From positions 62,001 to 126,000 of the forward strand of contig JAPYMA010000651.1 of NCBI GenBank assembly GCA_035041965.1: DNA of 64,000 nt, given 5' to 3'. The notes below the pieces were generated by a model. That model saw only the letters and a list, made by a program, of their open reading frames with translations. It made no database searches and was not told the origin of the DNA. Of the stretch, positions 39,484 through 50,142 are shown piece by piece. Each line of letters begins with the position of its first letter. Position 1 is the stretch's first letter. A program made the translations under genes and the position numbers. This DNA is from Anisakis pegreffii (Eukaryota > Nematoda > Chromadorea > Rhabditida > Anisakidae).

Positions 39484-40661
39484 TTACTTTCTCTTCGGTA
39501 ATGGGGCCGATACAGCATGCAGGCGATCTTCACGTGTCCTGCAACAAACACACTTCAATTCATTTTGTATCCACGGGCATAGTCGGCCTCAGCATGGAGT
39601 AAAAACCGACGAATTCAGGCTCAGATTGCGCCTTTGATAAGACTTAAATTACAGATTACTATCATCTCTGGTTGAAGCTTATGCATCCTCTGCATCAATA
39701 CGTTCCTACGTTTTTCTTAGCGAACAAGAGCCACAGGCTAATACAACAATTTATTGTGGGAACTTGCGTATGGATTTTTTCAGTTCGCAAGCAGTTCTTG
39801 AATATCAATTTTTATACGAAAGTCTGCACGACGAAGAGATGCTACCGTTGTGAAGGCCGCCAATAAAACGTTTAGAAGAAGGCAAAAAGAAACCTCGTGT
39901 ACCACTCGTTCTTATTTGTGTAAAAGATTTCCTTCAGTTCACTATTATCAGGACCTTTTCGCATACGACTTCGTTCACTTTCCAACACCACTTCTTCTTT
40001 TAGTACAGATGAAACCTTAAATTAATTTATATAAACTTACATCAACTTTCGAGCATGAGATCAGCCGATCAAACATTGACACATCTCACTTTCAACACAA
40101 CGGTCGTTGAGTTCGAGAAGCTAGGGTACCCATCGATGGCTCGAATACAAAATATTGGGATTTTGTTATTACAAGTGACATTTTTTCACCAGTTTAAAGC
40201 GTCACAAGAATACTCACCAATTTCGACTGTTCTTTCCTTAACTGTCCCAGATCAATCGGTCGAGTGTGTTCGTACGGAAACTCTTCCTCAGGATGCCAAC
40301 AAGCAATCGTACCGTTTTTACATACAACAGTGTGCGGTTTGCTGTAATTCTGATGGCTTAATATATGAGAATTGCAATTGGACAAAATAATAACTACTTA
40401 GAAATGTTCGCAATAGACAAAAAAGTAAAACATCAACATTCATCAGATGGTGTTTAAATATCAATCGATTCAACGGAATTGATGAATTGAAGATGATTAT
40501 TTCGGGCTAACGTAAACTAACTTAAAATCGAGATCCTCTTCAACGGCTACAGCTTCGGATGATGAAGCTGACGCAGATTCGTGTATGACGGTGTTTGCAG
40601 TTGAACGCAACGAACGGACGATTCGATGGATAGGATTGAATCGATAGAGACGACTGAGCAT
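39484..40661 (-). CDS. MRPL42: Mitochondrial large-subunit ribosomal protein mL42
   Basis: Exons 40522-40661, 40218-40341, 39894-40015 and 39484-39538 match in phase and total 441 nt, 146 residues. The N-terminus MLSRLYRFNPIHRIVRSLRS is a basic, acid-free mitochondrial targeting sequence. The family core follows: GTIACWHPEEEFPYEHTRPI, then SELKEIFYTNKNEWYTRTRE and the C-terminal LPKRK. mL42 sits in the large subunit of the mitochondrial ribosome (it was also listed as MRPS32). The length is close to that of animal mL42. Exon 3 uses a TTTAAG acceptor (40016). The next gene on this strand is LIPT2, 527 nt further on; both products act in mitochondria. Confidence 0.94.
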
Positions 40662-41029
40662 TTCACGGATCAGATTTCATATGACAACCCTCAACTTTTC
40701 ATCAATCGCTGAAAGTCGAAAGTCACGAAGCAAAACGTCTTATTGTTAAATTTCTGTAAAAAATAAAACGGTACCGGACAAACTGCACAATGGGCGTGTA
40801 CTAAAGCAGCATGAAGATAGAGAGAGAACAACGCACGTCAACGGTTTTCACACATAAAACTTGGTTTGCAATATCTCAAACAATTCCGTTGATGATGCTT
40901 CAATGGCAGCAATTGTTCATCTCTTCTCTCCCTCCATCACAAGCGAGAATCAAAGCAACAAGAAGGCAGAGAGATCGGAGTACTTGAGATATTCCAGAGC
41001 TTTGATAAATTGAGATTTCATAAATCATG

Positions 41030-41980
41030 TGCAGTCATAAATAAGTTAGTCATAAATAAATCTGTTTATTTCATAAATTATAAATCATTTCATAAATCAT
41101 CTGTTTATTTGAAAGATAAGTTGTAGTGTTATTGAATCATTTCTAATGAAACGATGAATTTGCATGCACATAACTTTAAAACTTACCGCGATAAACGTAA
41201 TGAACTTAGCAGGGCATATTTTCCGTATTTCTTAGCTCGAAGTCTCAAGTAACGGTCGTATGTAAAGTATCAAATGGTAGCGGTCGTATAAAATGGTTAA
41301 CGAATGCGAAATTCGGTGATATCTACAGTCAATTTTTATGATTAACTGCATCTCCGTTTCAGTTTAACTTGTCGATGGAGCTTCGAGCTTCAGTAAGTAT
41401 AAGATTTTCTCGGTTATAACAAAACCTTGATCAGATTTTCAGCTTCGGTCAATTTTCTGTTTTTAATGAACACAAGGTTCAGATTTCTTTGAAATGTTTT
41501 CGCATCAACTATTCGACACCAGCACTATCCAATTGTTTCTAGATTTGCATGTTGTTTAACTGGTGATAGCAAAAGGCCGAAATTAAATTTAGGTTTAGGT
41601 TTAGGCTGAGGCTTATATCGGGAAGCCATGTACTCAATCCTGTATAACAAAATCATCTGTTTATTTGAAAGATAAGTCAATACCGATATGAAACTCATCC
41701 TAAATCTAGATGTAATCCACTGTGATTACACCCTCTCGTTCTCATCGCCTCTGTGGATTGACTGCCGAATTGCCGTTCCATTCGTAAAGGTTAAAAGACA
41801 TTGAACATCCTCTCTGAATCCACGTTGATCTCAACTCAGGTAACCTTCGTGCATTGAGTCTGCTTTTAAACACATACTCTGCCCTGTATGCGATTAATTT
41901 GCATGCACATAACTGTCTGCTTACATCGGGAAGGCATGTACTCAACCCTGTATAACAGAACCATCTGTTTATTTGAACGA
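41030..41980. repeat. Local repeat cluster
   Basis: CATCTGTTTATTTGAAAGAT recurs at about 41098 and 41650, and with a variant end at 41961. CGGGAAG(C/G)CATGTACTCAA(T/C)CCTGTATAACA occurs at about 41627 and 41929. TTTGCATGCACATAACT occurs at 41159 and 41899. ATAAAT(C/T)A words fill 41010-41100. The pattern looks like several rounds of local duplication. A weak relative (GGAACCATCTATTTGTTCAA) lies near 57351. Confidence 0.6.
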
Positions 41981-42541
41981 CGACTTCCAAAACTTTTTGA
42001 AACAAGTGTATTTGATTATTTCAAAAAGTTATTCGTCATTAATCATCATTGTCATTGAAAAAACAAAGTTATCGAATAGTTTATTGCATTGTTACGAAAC
42101 ACAAACTGATACAAACGAACTCATGAAAGAGTGTTACAATATGCTGTTGATCAACCTGAGCATAAATATGACGAAGAGCAATTCACTGAATATCAAGCAC
42201 TTAGCACTGACAATAGACATGAAATGAAACGGCGTTAATGATGATGATGACGAGTAGTGATGATAGTTTGGGATATCCACATTGGTCATTTGATCAAGTA
42301 AGTGTTCACATCCAGCGTTACAGTACACCACCCCTGCGTGGATATTCGTATCCATGCATGCACATTTCGCTGCTTCACCACAACGACGACTTCGGAAACG
42401 AACCAACTGCAAGCAATTTTTTATCTTCAAGTATACTGTATGAAAATATAACGTGAATTATCATATACTGATATATTTTGCTGCAATATGGTGTGAATGG
42501 CAATTCACGGCAACTAATTAATTACTCGGTTGTGTTCGGTT

Positions 42542-42667
42542 GGCCTGCTCGGCTAGCCAGCGGGGTGGCGTAAATTGAGGCTAAAAGGATGTGCACGGAA
42601 ACGCGAGCATTGTGGCCAGCAACGTTACAAATGTTTGATAGCCTGGCCAATCCGGATAATCCAGGTA
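42542..42667 (+). repeat. 125-bp dispersed repeat, copy B
   Basis: Full-length copy of the family at 7901-8025, starting GGCCTGCTCGGCTAGCCAGC and ending GATAATCCAGGTAAT. It ends 44 bases from the stop codon of the secreted-protein gene, in its 3' flank. Confidence 0.85.
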
Positions 42668-42710
42668 ATGGTTTGAATGTGGTCCGGGAGATTATGGTAT
42701 CGAAATAAAA

Positions 42711-44584
42711 TTATTCGATGCAATAGCATTGGATGGATAAAGTGAATATGATGAAAGCGGTTACCGAAGCAAGTGAACTCTTGAAACGATTGCAAATATT
42801 CCAGTCTTTATTGGTGGCCGAAGCAGTGCTCAGCTGCTTGGAGATGCCAACCAATTCGAGGTATATACCGTGATCTTCATTTTGTTCTTGCGCTGTCATC
42901 ATTCGTTGACAGCTTTGACGCGCTTCACGAGAGCATGTTTGTGAACATAGCTGCAAATACAGGTACGATCACTGCTTCTGAACATCTTCATTGGTTCATT
43001 TGTCTATTTAATTAGCAGTCATAACTCAGCACCAGTTCATTCCTCTCTTTTATCATCAATATCACGTCCATCCTTTGCCGACATCCTTTTTTTTCACGGA
43101 GCGAACGCGGTATTAGCGTAGAGATGTCTTTATATGGAATCCTAATTTCAGTTTCAATTATGTAGATAGGGGACTACTTGCAAACTAATCAGAATCAACA
43201 GCGATGCCTCCGTCTTCGAACACCTCACAGTTCAAATGGTCCACTGAAACGACAGAAATTCCAAAGCAAATCATTTTTAGGTGAAGGATTTGATGAGTGA
43301 TGGTCATTTTGATGAGTTAATAAGATATTACCTGAAGAGCGTAGCCACGATGAGCGAGGAACATTTGTATCGGATGAATACGACCGTGTATACCGTGAAA
43401 TACCACCGAAGCGATCTGAAATCTTTTAACATTTATTCATTTTTCTAGTGAATACAACAACGATTTTCAATGAAAGTTTCACTTTTTGTGTTTTGAATTT
43501 TATTAGTCTGAAACTATTCGAATCTTATTTTTGCTACGTAATCTGTGATGTGGGAAGCTGAAGTTGTTTGTGATCATATAAGTTAGAATTTCATCTGAAC
43601 ATTTTTATCGAAACAAATTTATTTCATACAAGTGTCGTACTTCACGTTTCCGTAAAGCGATTCAATTGCACTCCGTAAAGAAGCGCAATTGAATCGCTCA
43701 GCGTATGATTGCGCTCTATCATCGCTATTCCACAAAACGGAAATATTTTGCCGGAGTTAAGATAATTATTTGTGAATCGAAAACAAATCCGAAATCTCGA
43801 ACAATAGTGCCAACAAACGAACGTGTGCCACGTATTCATCACGACATCCGGGTATATTGAAACACGATAAATACGGTCTATTCGCCGCACACAGATGTCG
43901 ACTTCGGCTCATAATCGCCTTCGGTTGATCACGTCTCGTTCGAACTGGATGTTGGCGAGATGCGCTCGAATTTGTGCTGAACATGCTTGCCGGACGTTGT
44001 TGTTGAGTGGGCACGGCTTGAGGCGCATACTCGACGCCTCGTTTCGTATCTATTCGCATCGCCTGCAACTTCCGTACCACATTCATTTTTTCCGTGTCCT
44101 ATACACCTTAAACTATGTGAATGATCAAATGCTGACGTGACGATAGATAGTCAAGAATAGTAAAATAACCAATCGGACGCCTCAATCTAAAAGCCCTTAA
44201 AATGTAAACCTTAAAATTTCCTTAACCCTATTGTCCATTATGCAAAATCATAAAATAAATGTCTCATCAGACTGTAATGCTAATTTTGAGCTGAGAAAAA
44301 TGTATTTCAGAAAGTTGGATATATTCGAAATAATATTCATTATATGCTTCTCCTCGAAATAAGCGATTGCCATTGATAAGTAAGCAAGAGGAATGAAGAA
44401 TGATCATAACGTATCGTAAATCACTTACATGAAATGCCTTCTCAAGACACTTTTGTACATCAGCTCGATAGCATTGTTCATCAGTGCTGCTTAAACTAAA
44501 CAGAAATGCCAACGATGTGGTGTTCAGGGTGAGTGCGAATGTCACAAATATGAAAAGTATTGAAAGAACGTTTCTTTGATGCAT
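42711..44584 (-). CDS. Cys-containing secreted protein with GPI-anchor-like tail
   Basis: Exons 44429-44584, 43823-44062, 43332-43415 and 42711-42950 are all phase 0 and total 720 nt, 239 residues. The start MHQRNVLSILFIFVTFAL is a signal peptide. Cys-bearing segments follow: DEQCYRADVQKCLEKAF, LCAANRPYLSCFNIPGC and LCSQTCSREARQSCQ, with an Arg/Gln-rich stretch between the first and second. The protein ends with a hydrophobic segment after a small-residue run (SSLASVTAFIIFTLSI), as in GPI-anchored proteins. I do not recognise the family. Acceptors of exons 2-4 are TTGCAG, TTTCAG and TTGCAG. Intron 2 (43416-43822) carries a strong hairpin. A competing model ends at 43185 through an exon at about 43187-43260 read in another frame; I prefer the longer one because it keeps the cysteine spacing. 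Confidence 0.6.
43656..43698. ncRNA. Candidate small hairpin RNA in an intron
   Basis: AGCGATTCAATTGC at 43656-43669 and GCAATTGAATCGCT at 43685-43698 are exact reverse complements with a 15-nt loop. A 14-bp perfect stem is far longer than expected by chance in a sequence of this size. It lies in intron 2 of the secreted-protein gene. It is shorter than typical pre-miRNA stems, so a MITE remnant is an alternative. Confidence 0.35.
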
Positions 44585-47247
44585 TTCACCATCTTAATTG
44601 CTCAATAGAACGAATAATGTTTCGGTTATAACCGTATGACGACGAGCACTTAATGATGCCATATTCAGTTTTACTTGGCAGCAGACAAATGGCAAATGTC
44701 TTTCTTATGAGGTATTATTCATCAACAGTTGGAAACGAATTGAATCAGTGCAATATTCAGAATTGCTAATCATTTAACATCACACTCCACAGATCAACGG
44801 AAATCACAGAAATGAAACACAATAATCCTTTTTGAGAAGAGTAACGAATAAAATAATGGCAGTTAGGAGTGTGATGTCAATAGGTCGTTTTTGAAATCAC
44901 AAATAGGAACAGTTCCGACGGGTATACGAGTTGCTTGAGGTGATTCAGTGATATGTTTCAGTTCTGATGTTCAGCGAATACAATATCAACACAATCGTAA
45001 ATTTGTTGGAAACGTAAAAATTCCTGAAATTAGAGTAGGCAGTTAAAAATCACAGTTTTAAAAGTTCTCAGCAATATGGAGCGCGTTTCAGTTATGCGCC
45101 TCGGAAGTTGTTTACGTTGAGAGCTTCTTTGGTCACGAATACTGTGAGAGATCGGATTGAAGCAGTCACCGTTGATCGCAGATTCAGGTATTCAGGTTGA
45201 AGGGAATCCGAATCCGGTTTTCTGAAAGCATAATCTTGATCAACTCTTCAAGAGCGAATGGAGCGCTACAGACGAAGACGAAAAACGACTCGAGTTCATG
45301 TTCTGTTCAATTGATCAATTCTATGATCAATTGAATGCGAGCATACCCTCATTCACTGGATTCAGTTTTACTACAATGACAGAACGTTATGCTCGTGAGT
45401 GCGAATTACTTTCTTCAGAGGTAAAACTGCGGTTACTACCGCATATCTGCGCCAACATCATTATCACTCTCGAATTATGAGTTGTTCAGGCCAAAATGAA
45501 GCTCGAGAAACAGCAAGAGATAAAAACTCTTTGCATAAATGAGATTTTAAAATTAACGCAAAAGAGTACAAAATTAAGTTGTTTAGCTGATAACATTCAT
45601 TGACACTAAGCAGTAAAGCTTTCTATTTCATTGCTGCATAGAACACTTCAAAAGATCTCGGAATCGAAAAAGTTTTACATTTTTCATAAATTTTAGTGAG
45701 AAATTTATTCCAATGATTTTATGGACTTTCAATAGAGACTGGACCTCGAAAATATACCGAACGAATTGTTCGATATTTCAGTCAGAGAATAGAAGCAACA
45801 GTCCGTAGGAATGTGTGCAGTTTAATTAATTGCTTCCTATCGAGCGTCCGTCGTACTATACTTCCAAGAACAACTCGTTCAGTAAGGCAGGTTAATAAAT
45901 TAACAGCTAACAATTTCATCAAATGAAAATGCGTATGATGCGGAAAATTTTAATGAATTGAATGATGCCTTATCAAATTCCCATGTCAATACGCACGTCA
46001 AAGGAAATTCCCATATCAGTGCGCATGAACAATTCGTTTAATGGCGATTTCCCATGCAACTTCTCATCATTGCTTTCCTTCCCTCTCCTTCAGACAATCG
46101 AATGAATGCACCACACATAAAACGGCAACAACTTCGTGTCAGCTTCATTTCTATGCTACGAATCAATAGAATCTGACTAAATTTCGATAGTTGAATGCTG
46201 TCCGAGCTGCTAGCATGAGTTTTTATCGACATACATCTAAAATAATAAATCTTTGTTTGATTGTCGATATACTTAGAGTGCTTCCGTTCGGTAAATTCGT
46301 TTCGAACAAAAAAAGAAACGGATTTCCAATTGAAATTCGAAAATTCAATTAATGTCATCCAGTTCAGTGCCTGTGACGTTGAATGCACGCACGTTTTTTG
46401 TTTAAAGCAGCTGTATGCCAGAAGATAACCGACACATTCATGGAGTCTATCCGAATCAAAGAATATGAATTCGGATATTTCGAAATCGCTTTGTGGTGCT
46501 TTAATGATTTTAGATCTCTTACGTAGTGATTCCATCTGATTGAAAAATTGTTGAACCTATAAAAAAGACGAACATCTCGTCAATATTTTCTCATGCAACA
46601 ACTTGATATGGCCATTACAAGACTGTAGGAAGCGCCTATTGTAAGAAGTGCCTAAAATATTGCTCTCAAATCACCTTTTTTGCTATGTTGTTTTTGTTTT
46701 TGAACTGATTCAATAGAAACCCACGAATGTACTCGCCATTTCATTGGACAAGATCTGAAGGAGCCATCTCAGAATCAACGAAACTCTGCGGATACTGTCA
46801 CAAGCTAACGAGCAAATTTTAGTGGGCACATTACCTGGATTACGTGGATTGGCCAGGCTATCAAACGTTTATAACGTTGCTGGCCACAATGCTCGCGTTT
46901 CCGTTCGCACTGTTTCAGCCTTGATTTTAGCCACCCCACTGGCTAGGCGAGCAGGTCAGGGCATATTACATTGCAATCAAATAATATACGAGCGAATCAA
47001 TCGCTACAAAATTCTACGAAGCATAAAAATCGCCACTTACTCGGATGTACCAACCATTCAAAACTGAATTCATACGCTCCTAACATTCACTCGCACAATC
47101 AAATACAAATTCATCGCTTTGATCGTCGCTGTTCAAAACATTCGAATAGTTTTATTGTCATGTTTATAGTGCACAATAAACGATTCGTTCTTTTCGCTGT
47201 TATTGTGAAAGTATTGTTCGAATCGCAGCTTTCTGGATTCAACTGAC
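44585..47247. other. Largely non-coding stretch
   Basis: I see no supported gene. It contains a single long minus-strand open frame (46038-46535) without recognisable features, a short plus-strand frame (45298-45480), and the 125-bp repeat copy C. Confidence 0.5.
46831..46957 (-). repeat. 125-bp dispersed repeat, copy C
   Basis: Reverse-complement copy of the family at 7901-8025 and 42542-42667, from TTACCTGGATTACGTGGATT to GGCTAGGCGAGCAGGTC. It diverges slightly more, with substitutions in the middle (TTTCAGCCTTGATTTTAGCC). Confidence 0.85.
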
Positions 47248-47731
47248 AGTTGCATGGCAACAACCTCCATCAGACGATTCGATGCATCATCTAGCTCGAT
47301 CTCACGACTGCCATCCATCAAAATATTATCACGGATGTCAATCACTGCGCTTCTTTAAAAACGAATAATCAGGAAGAATAGCTGACGAAATTCGAAGATG
47401 CATTATGTCATATCATCATGTTGATGAAATGATCACGAAATCGAAATGATTGACGTTTAGCAAACAACTGAATGAATTCAGGAACGAATGCTGGTGATTA
47501 GCGTATTCTTAGCCTTTGCATTATCTCGTCAGTTTATAGTTTTCATCGTTTTTGATGAGACTTAATATACGGAAGAGGAATCGAACTACTGAGTGCAGGA
47601 AGCGGTCTTTTATGATTGCTTTTGAATGATTGGATGCTTTTCGAATGACATTTTTCTCTGACACCAATAAGTGCGATTCGATGTCGTCGATGTTTGCTGG
47701 CAGTCATAAATTCACGTCGGATGTCAAGCAA
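47248..47731 (-). CDS. Candidate exon pair of an unrecognised gene (fragment)
   Basis: A minus-strand frame ending at a GTGTCAG donor (last base 47665; FPPLLLDIRREFMTASKHRRHRIALI) joins in phase 1 to an exon 47248-47344 (IDIRDNILMDGSREIELDD, then ASNRLMEVVAMQL), which ends at GTCAGT. The second exon is rich in heptad-like Leu/Met/Val and acidic residues, as in a short coiled coil. Downstream, TTTTTTATAG followed by an open frame near 46555 could continue it, but phases do not settle. No family is recognised. Confidence 0.28.
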
Positions 47732-49339
47732 TAACGGTGGAAACCTTTCATGCAGATGAAATTATTCTCTTTTTTTCGATTCGAGTTTTGAACGCAAAAA
47801 TTATCATTCGCTAATAAAATATAACAATGGTGAAGAACGAATTAGAAAAAAAAACAAAAATTTTTAGTGCAAAAAGATAGAGGAATTTTTGTTTTCTGTT
47901 GTTTTTTGAAAAATCCCTCCTCTATCATTAAAAATTGAATTGATTTGGTGTGTTGCTAGCTTGAGAAACAGCTGCTGCTGTAAATGAAAAATTAATTTGA
48001 ATCACACATTCTTAAACTTTGATAGCGTGGCGGTAACGGTAGATGATTGTTGACTTGACTTAATCAAGTCATTTAACGAAATTGTAAAGGCCAATAACAT
48101 TTGGTTGAATGATTCACGGTAATCCCGTGGACCCCGTCCCCAATCCTCATTCCTGTCTTGACTTTTTTCAAGGCGACCGCATTTTCGATCTTCGACTGCA
48201 AATTTTGTCCTCTACTTTTCTTCTTTCCCAGCACTAATACACTAATTCACGATGGTAAATAATCATTCCGTTCACGATTGGCTACTACTGATAATGCTAG
48301 AACATAAAACCAGCATGATAACCTCAAAGGTGCACTTTCTTTCAACAATCCTCCTTATAATGTAATATACAATATGATTATATAATCATTATTATATAAT
48401 CAATATAATATATAATAATTATATAATAGTTATATAAGCCTACTTGCAATATGTGCAAAGAAACTTCCCAACGCTTTCATGAATATCACTCAATAACAAA
48501 ACGGTTCTCTTGAATTCTGCAAAGACAAGGACGCATAGACTCACTTTTTATGTGCACGTAATGCACGATAGTCTTACTACTTCAGATTTCAAGCATCATG
48601 CATAATTTACAGCAGCTAAAGACTTCTGAACTATTACATTGCTTTTCATTGCTCTTAGATTCACTTATGAATGAGATTATTCATTTTCTATACAATCAAA
48701 CTGGACAGTCCAATCTATATCTGAACATCGTGAAATTCTTTTCCACATCATCAACAATCAGTGGCACTAAAGAGTAATCAAAGTCAACTTTGCTAATTTG
48801 CTAATGAAAGTAATCGGAATGTGGCTGGTTCAACTCGAACGCAATCGATGGCCCACGGCCTGTTCACCAGTTCAATATGATCCCTATGACCTGACTAATC
48901 TAACTTGCATGCATTCATCTGATGGTTTAGCCAAAATACTATTTAGATTAACTGATTAAGTAGAAATTTGGCTAATATCTTGCAGCAATTTGTTGACATG
49001 CAACAGTTTCATGATATAATTTGAAATTTATCATACGCGCTCGAGAAATTGAATACGACGACTCATTTAATTTCGCAAGTACAATTTGAAGCACGTTCTC
49101 GGAAAGCGATGACGATTCGCTCGCTGACAAGATGACAAGCTTACGATTAATATCGTTCATAAATGAAGAAAAATTTTGGCTCAAAGATATTGCCATGTTT
49201 CGAGCATACATCATAATGCCGTTGAGTTGTTTTATGGCGAATCAAACAACACACTGACTAAGAATGACCGTTTGATGTTTCTTGTCGTTTAGTGCTCATA
49301 TTGATCCGAGAATGATCTCATTCTTTTGCGGGATGCTTA
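47732..49339. other. Non-coding stretch with AT-rich simple sequence
   Basis: No gene is supported. TATAATAATTATATAATA-type simple sequence fills 48358-48437. A weak helical open frame on the minus strand (48972-49214) is preceded by an in-frame stop without an intervening acceptor. Confidence 0.45.
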
Positions 49340-49570
49340 GAAAGCAAATGCAATAATCAATTGTACACGACATGTGACAGCTGTTGAAAAGACTCAATCG
49401 ATCATCATGCTCGTCGTATTCGGCATGAACAAATGGAATTCCTCCGAAAAGCTGAACGACCGACAAAACCCAATTGTAAATTACCTCCTCGTGCGAACCT
49501 GACACAAGACACGAATGCACTTCAGTGCATCGTGAGCCTGTAACAGGTCTAAGCGAAAGCCTCGATACGC
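49340..49570 (-). CDS. Candidate exon pair of an unrecognised gene (fragment)
   Basis: Exon 49499-49570, after a GAATTAG acceptor, reads AYRGFRLDLLQAHDALKCIR then VLCQ. It joins in phase 0 across a 47-nt intron (GTTCGC to GTTCAG) to an exon starting at 49451, LFGGIPFVHAEYDEHDDRLS and LFNSC. Both have coding-like composition and the short intron has correct ends. The 3' end near 49340 is arbitrary. Neither flank could be extended and no family is recognised. Confidence 0.3.
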
Positions 49571-49673
49571 CTAATTCGAGCTAATCACACTAGAATCCAC
49601 CCGTTTGTATAGTAATATCTATCTGAGATGATCGATCGTCGAACACAAAATAAGAATTTGAATGAAAAGTAAT

Positions 49674-50142
49674 TAGGAATCAACCATTCGGTCAATTTAT
49701 GCTTCCGATGCTGAGAAAATTCCGAAACAATTAATTCAGACGTGTCCATAGGATTGATTCCTAAACTTCCTCACAAAGGCAAAAGCTCAATTCAACGAAT
49801 GTTGACCAAAAAAGCAATGGATTTTATTCGAAATTTGAGTGCTATTTTAGAGCATGAGAATTTGAACCACAAGTGCAATCTAATAAGTTCCGTGAAGACT
49901 CATCGTATAATCGAGCTGATGTGAAATAAAATCCTCAACAAAACAGTTCTCAACAGGAACAGATTCGTCAAAATATCCAGCCATTCGGTCAATTTACGCA
50001 CGGTAAAATGGATGAACTGGCGGTGATCATGCAGCAGATTCATATGAACAACATTAAATATCTCCCTAAATTCACAAATGCTTCACGTAATCCTATCCAC
50101 GAACTCTTAAACACTCTAAAAACAAATGTGTATGACAATTGA
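49674..50142 (+). CDS. Candidate exons with repeated QPFGQF word (fragment)
   Basis: The frame 49930-50142 (after TAA at 49927) reads NPQQNSSQQEQIRQNIQPFG, then QFTHGKMDELAVIMQQIHMN, and ends VYDN at TGA 50140-50142. A second frame at 49674-49727, behind an AAGTAATTAG acceptor, starts QPFGQFMLPMLRKF. The 16 bases CCATTCGGTCAATTTA are identical in both. Between them lies another amphipathic frame (49742-49924). This may be part of a duplicated Gln-rich gene or its remnant. Phases do not link the pieces. Confidence 0.25.

Larger units (their letters stand above)
40662..42710. other. Intergenic region with local repeats
   Basis: Contains a cluster of repeated words between 41000 and 41980, a short telomere-like run (TTTAGG three times at about 41587-41606), and the 125-bp repeat copy B. 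A lysine/isoleucine-rich open frame at 41973-42227 (+) ends just before ATGATGATGATG at 42238, but I cannot tie it to a gene. Confidence 0.5.

Noticed and set aside
43185..43260. Alternative last exon of the secreted-protein gene (VDHLNCEVFEDGGIAVDSD)
   Set aside because: It is phase-compatible only with another frame of exon 3; the model ending at 42711 keeps one frame throughout and gives a Cys cluster and GPI-like tail. Not fully excluded.
46038..46535. 165-codon minus-strand open frame, the longest in the window
   Set aside because: No domain, signal or splice support; Ser/Lys/Phe-rich composition fits chance in AT-rich DNA. A GTAAGA donor and an upstream acceptor inside it argue that at most a small part is exonic.
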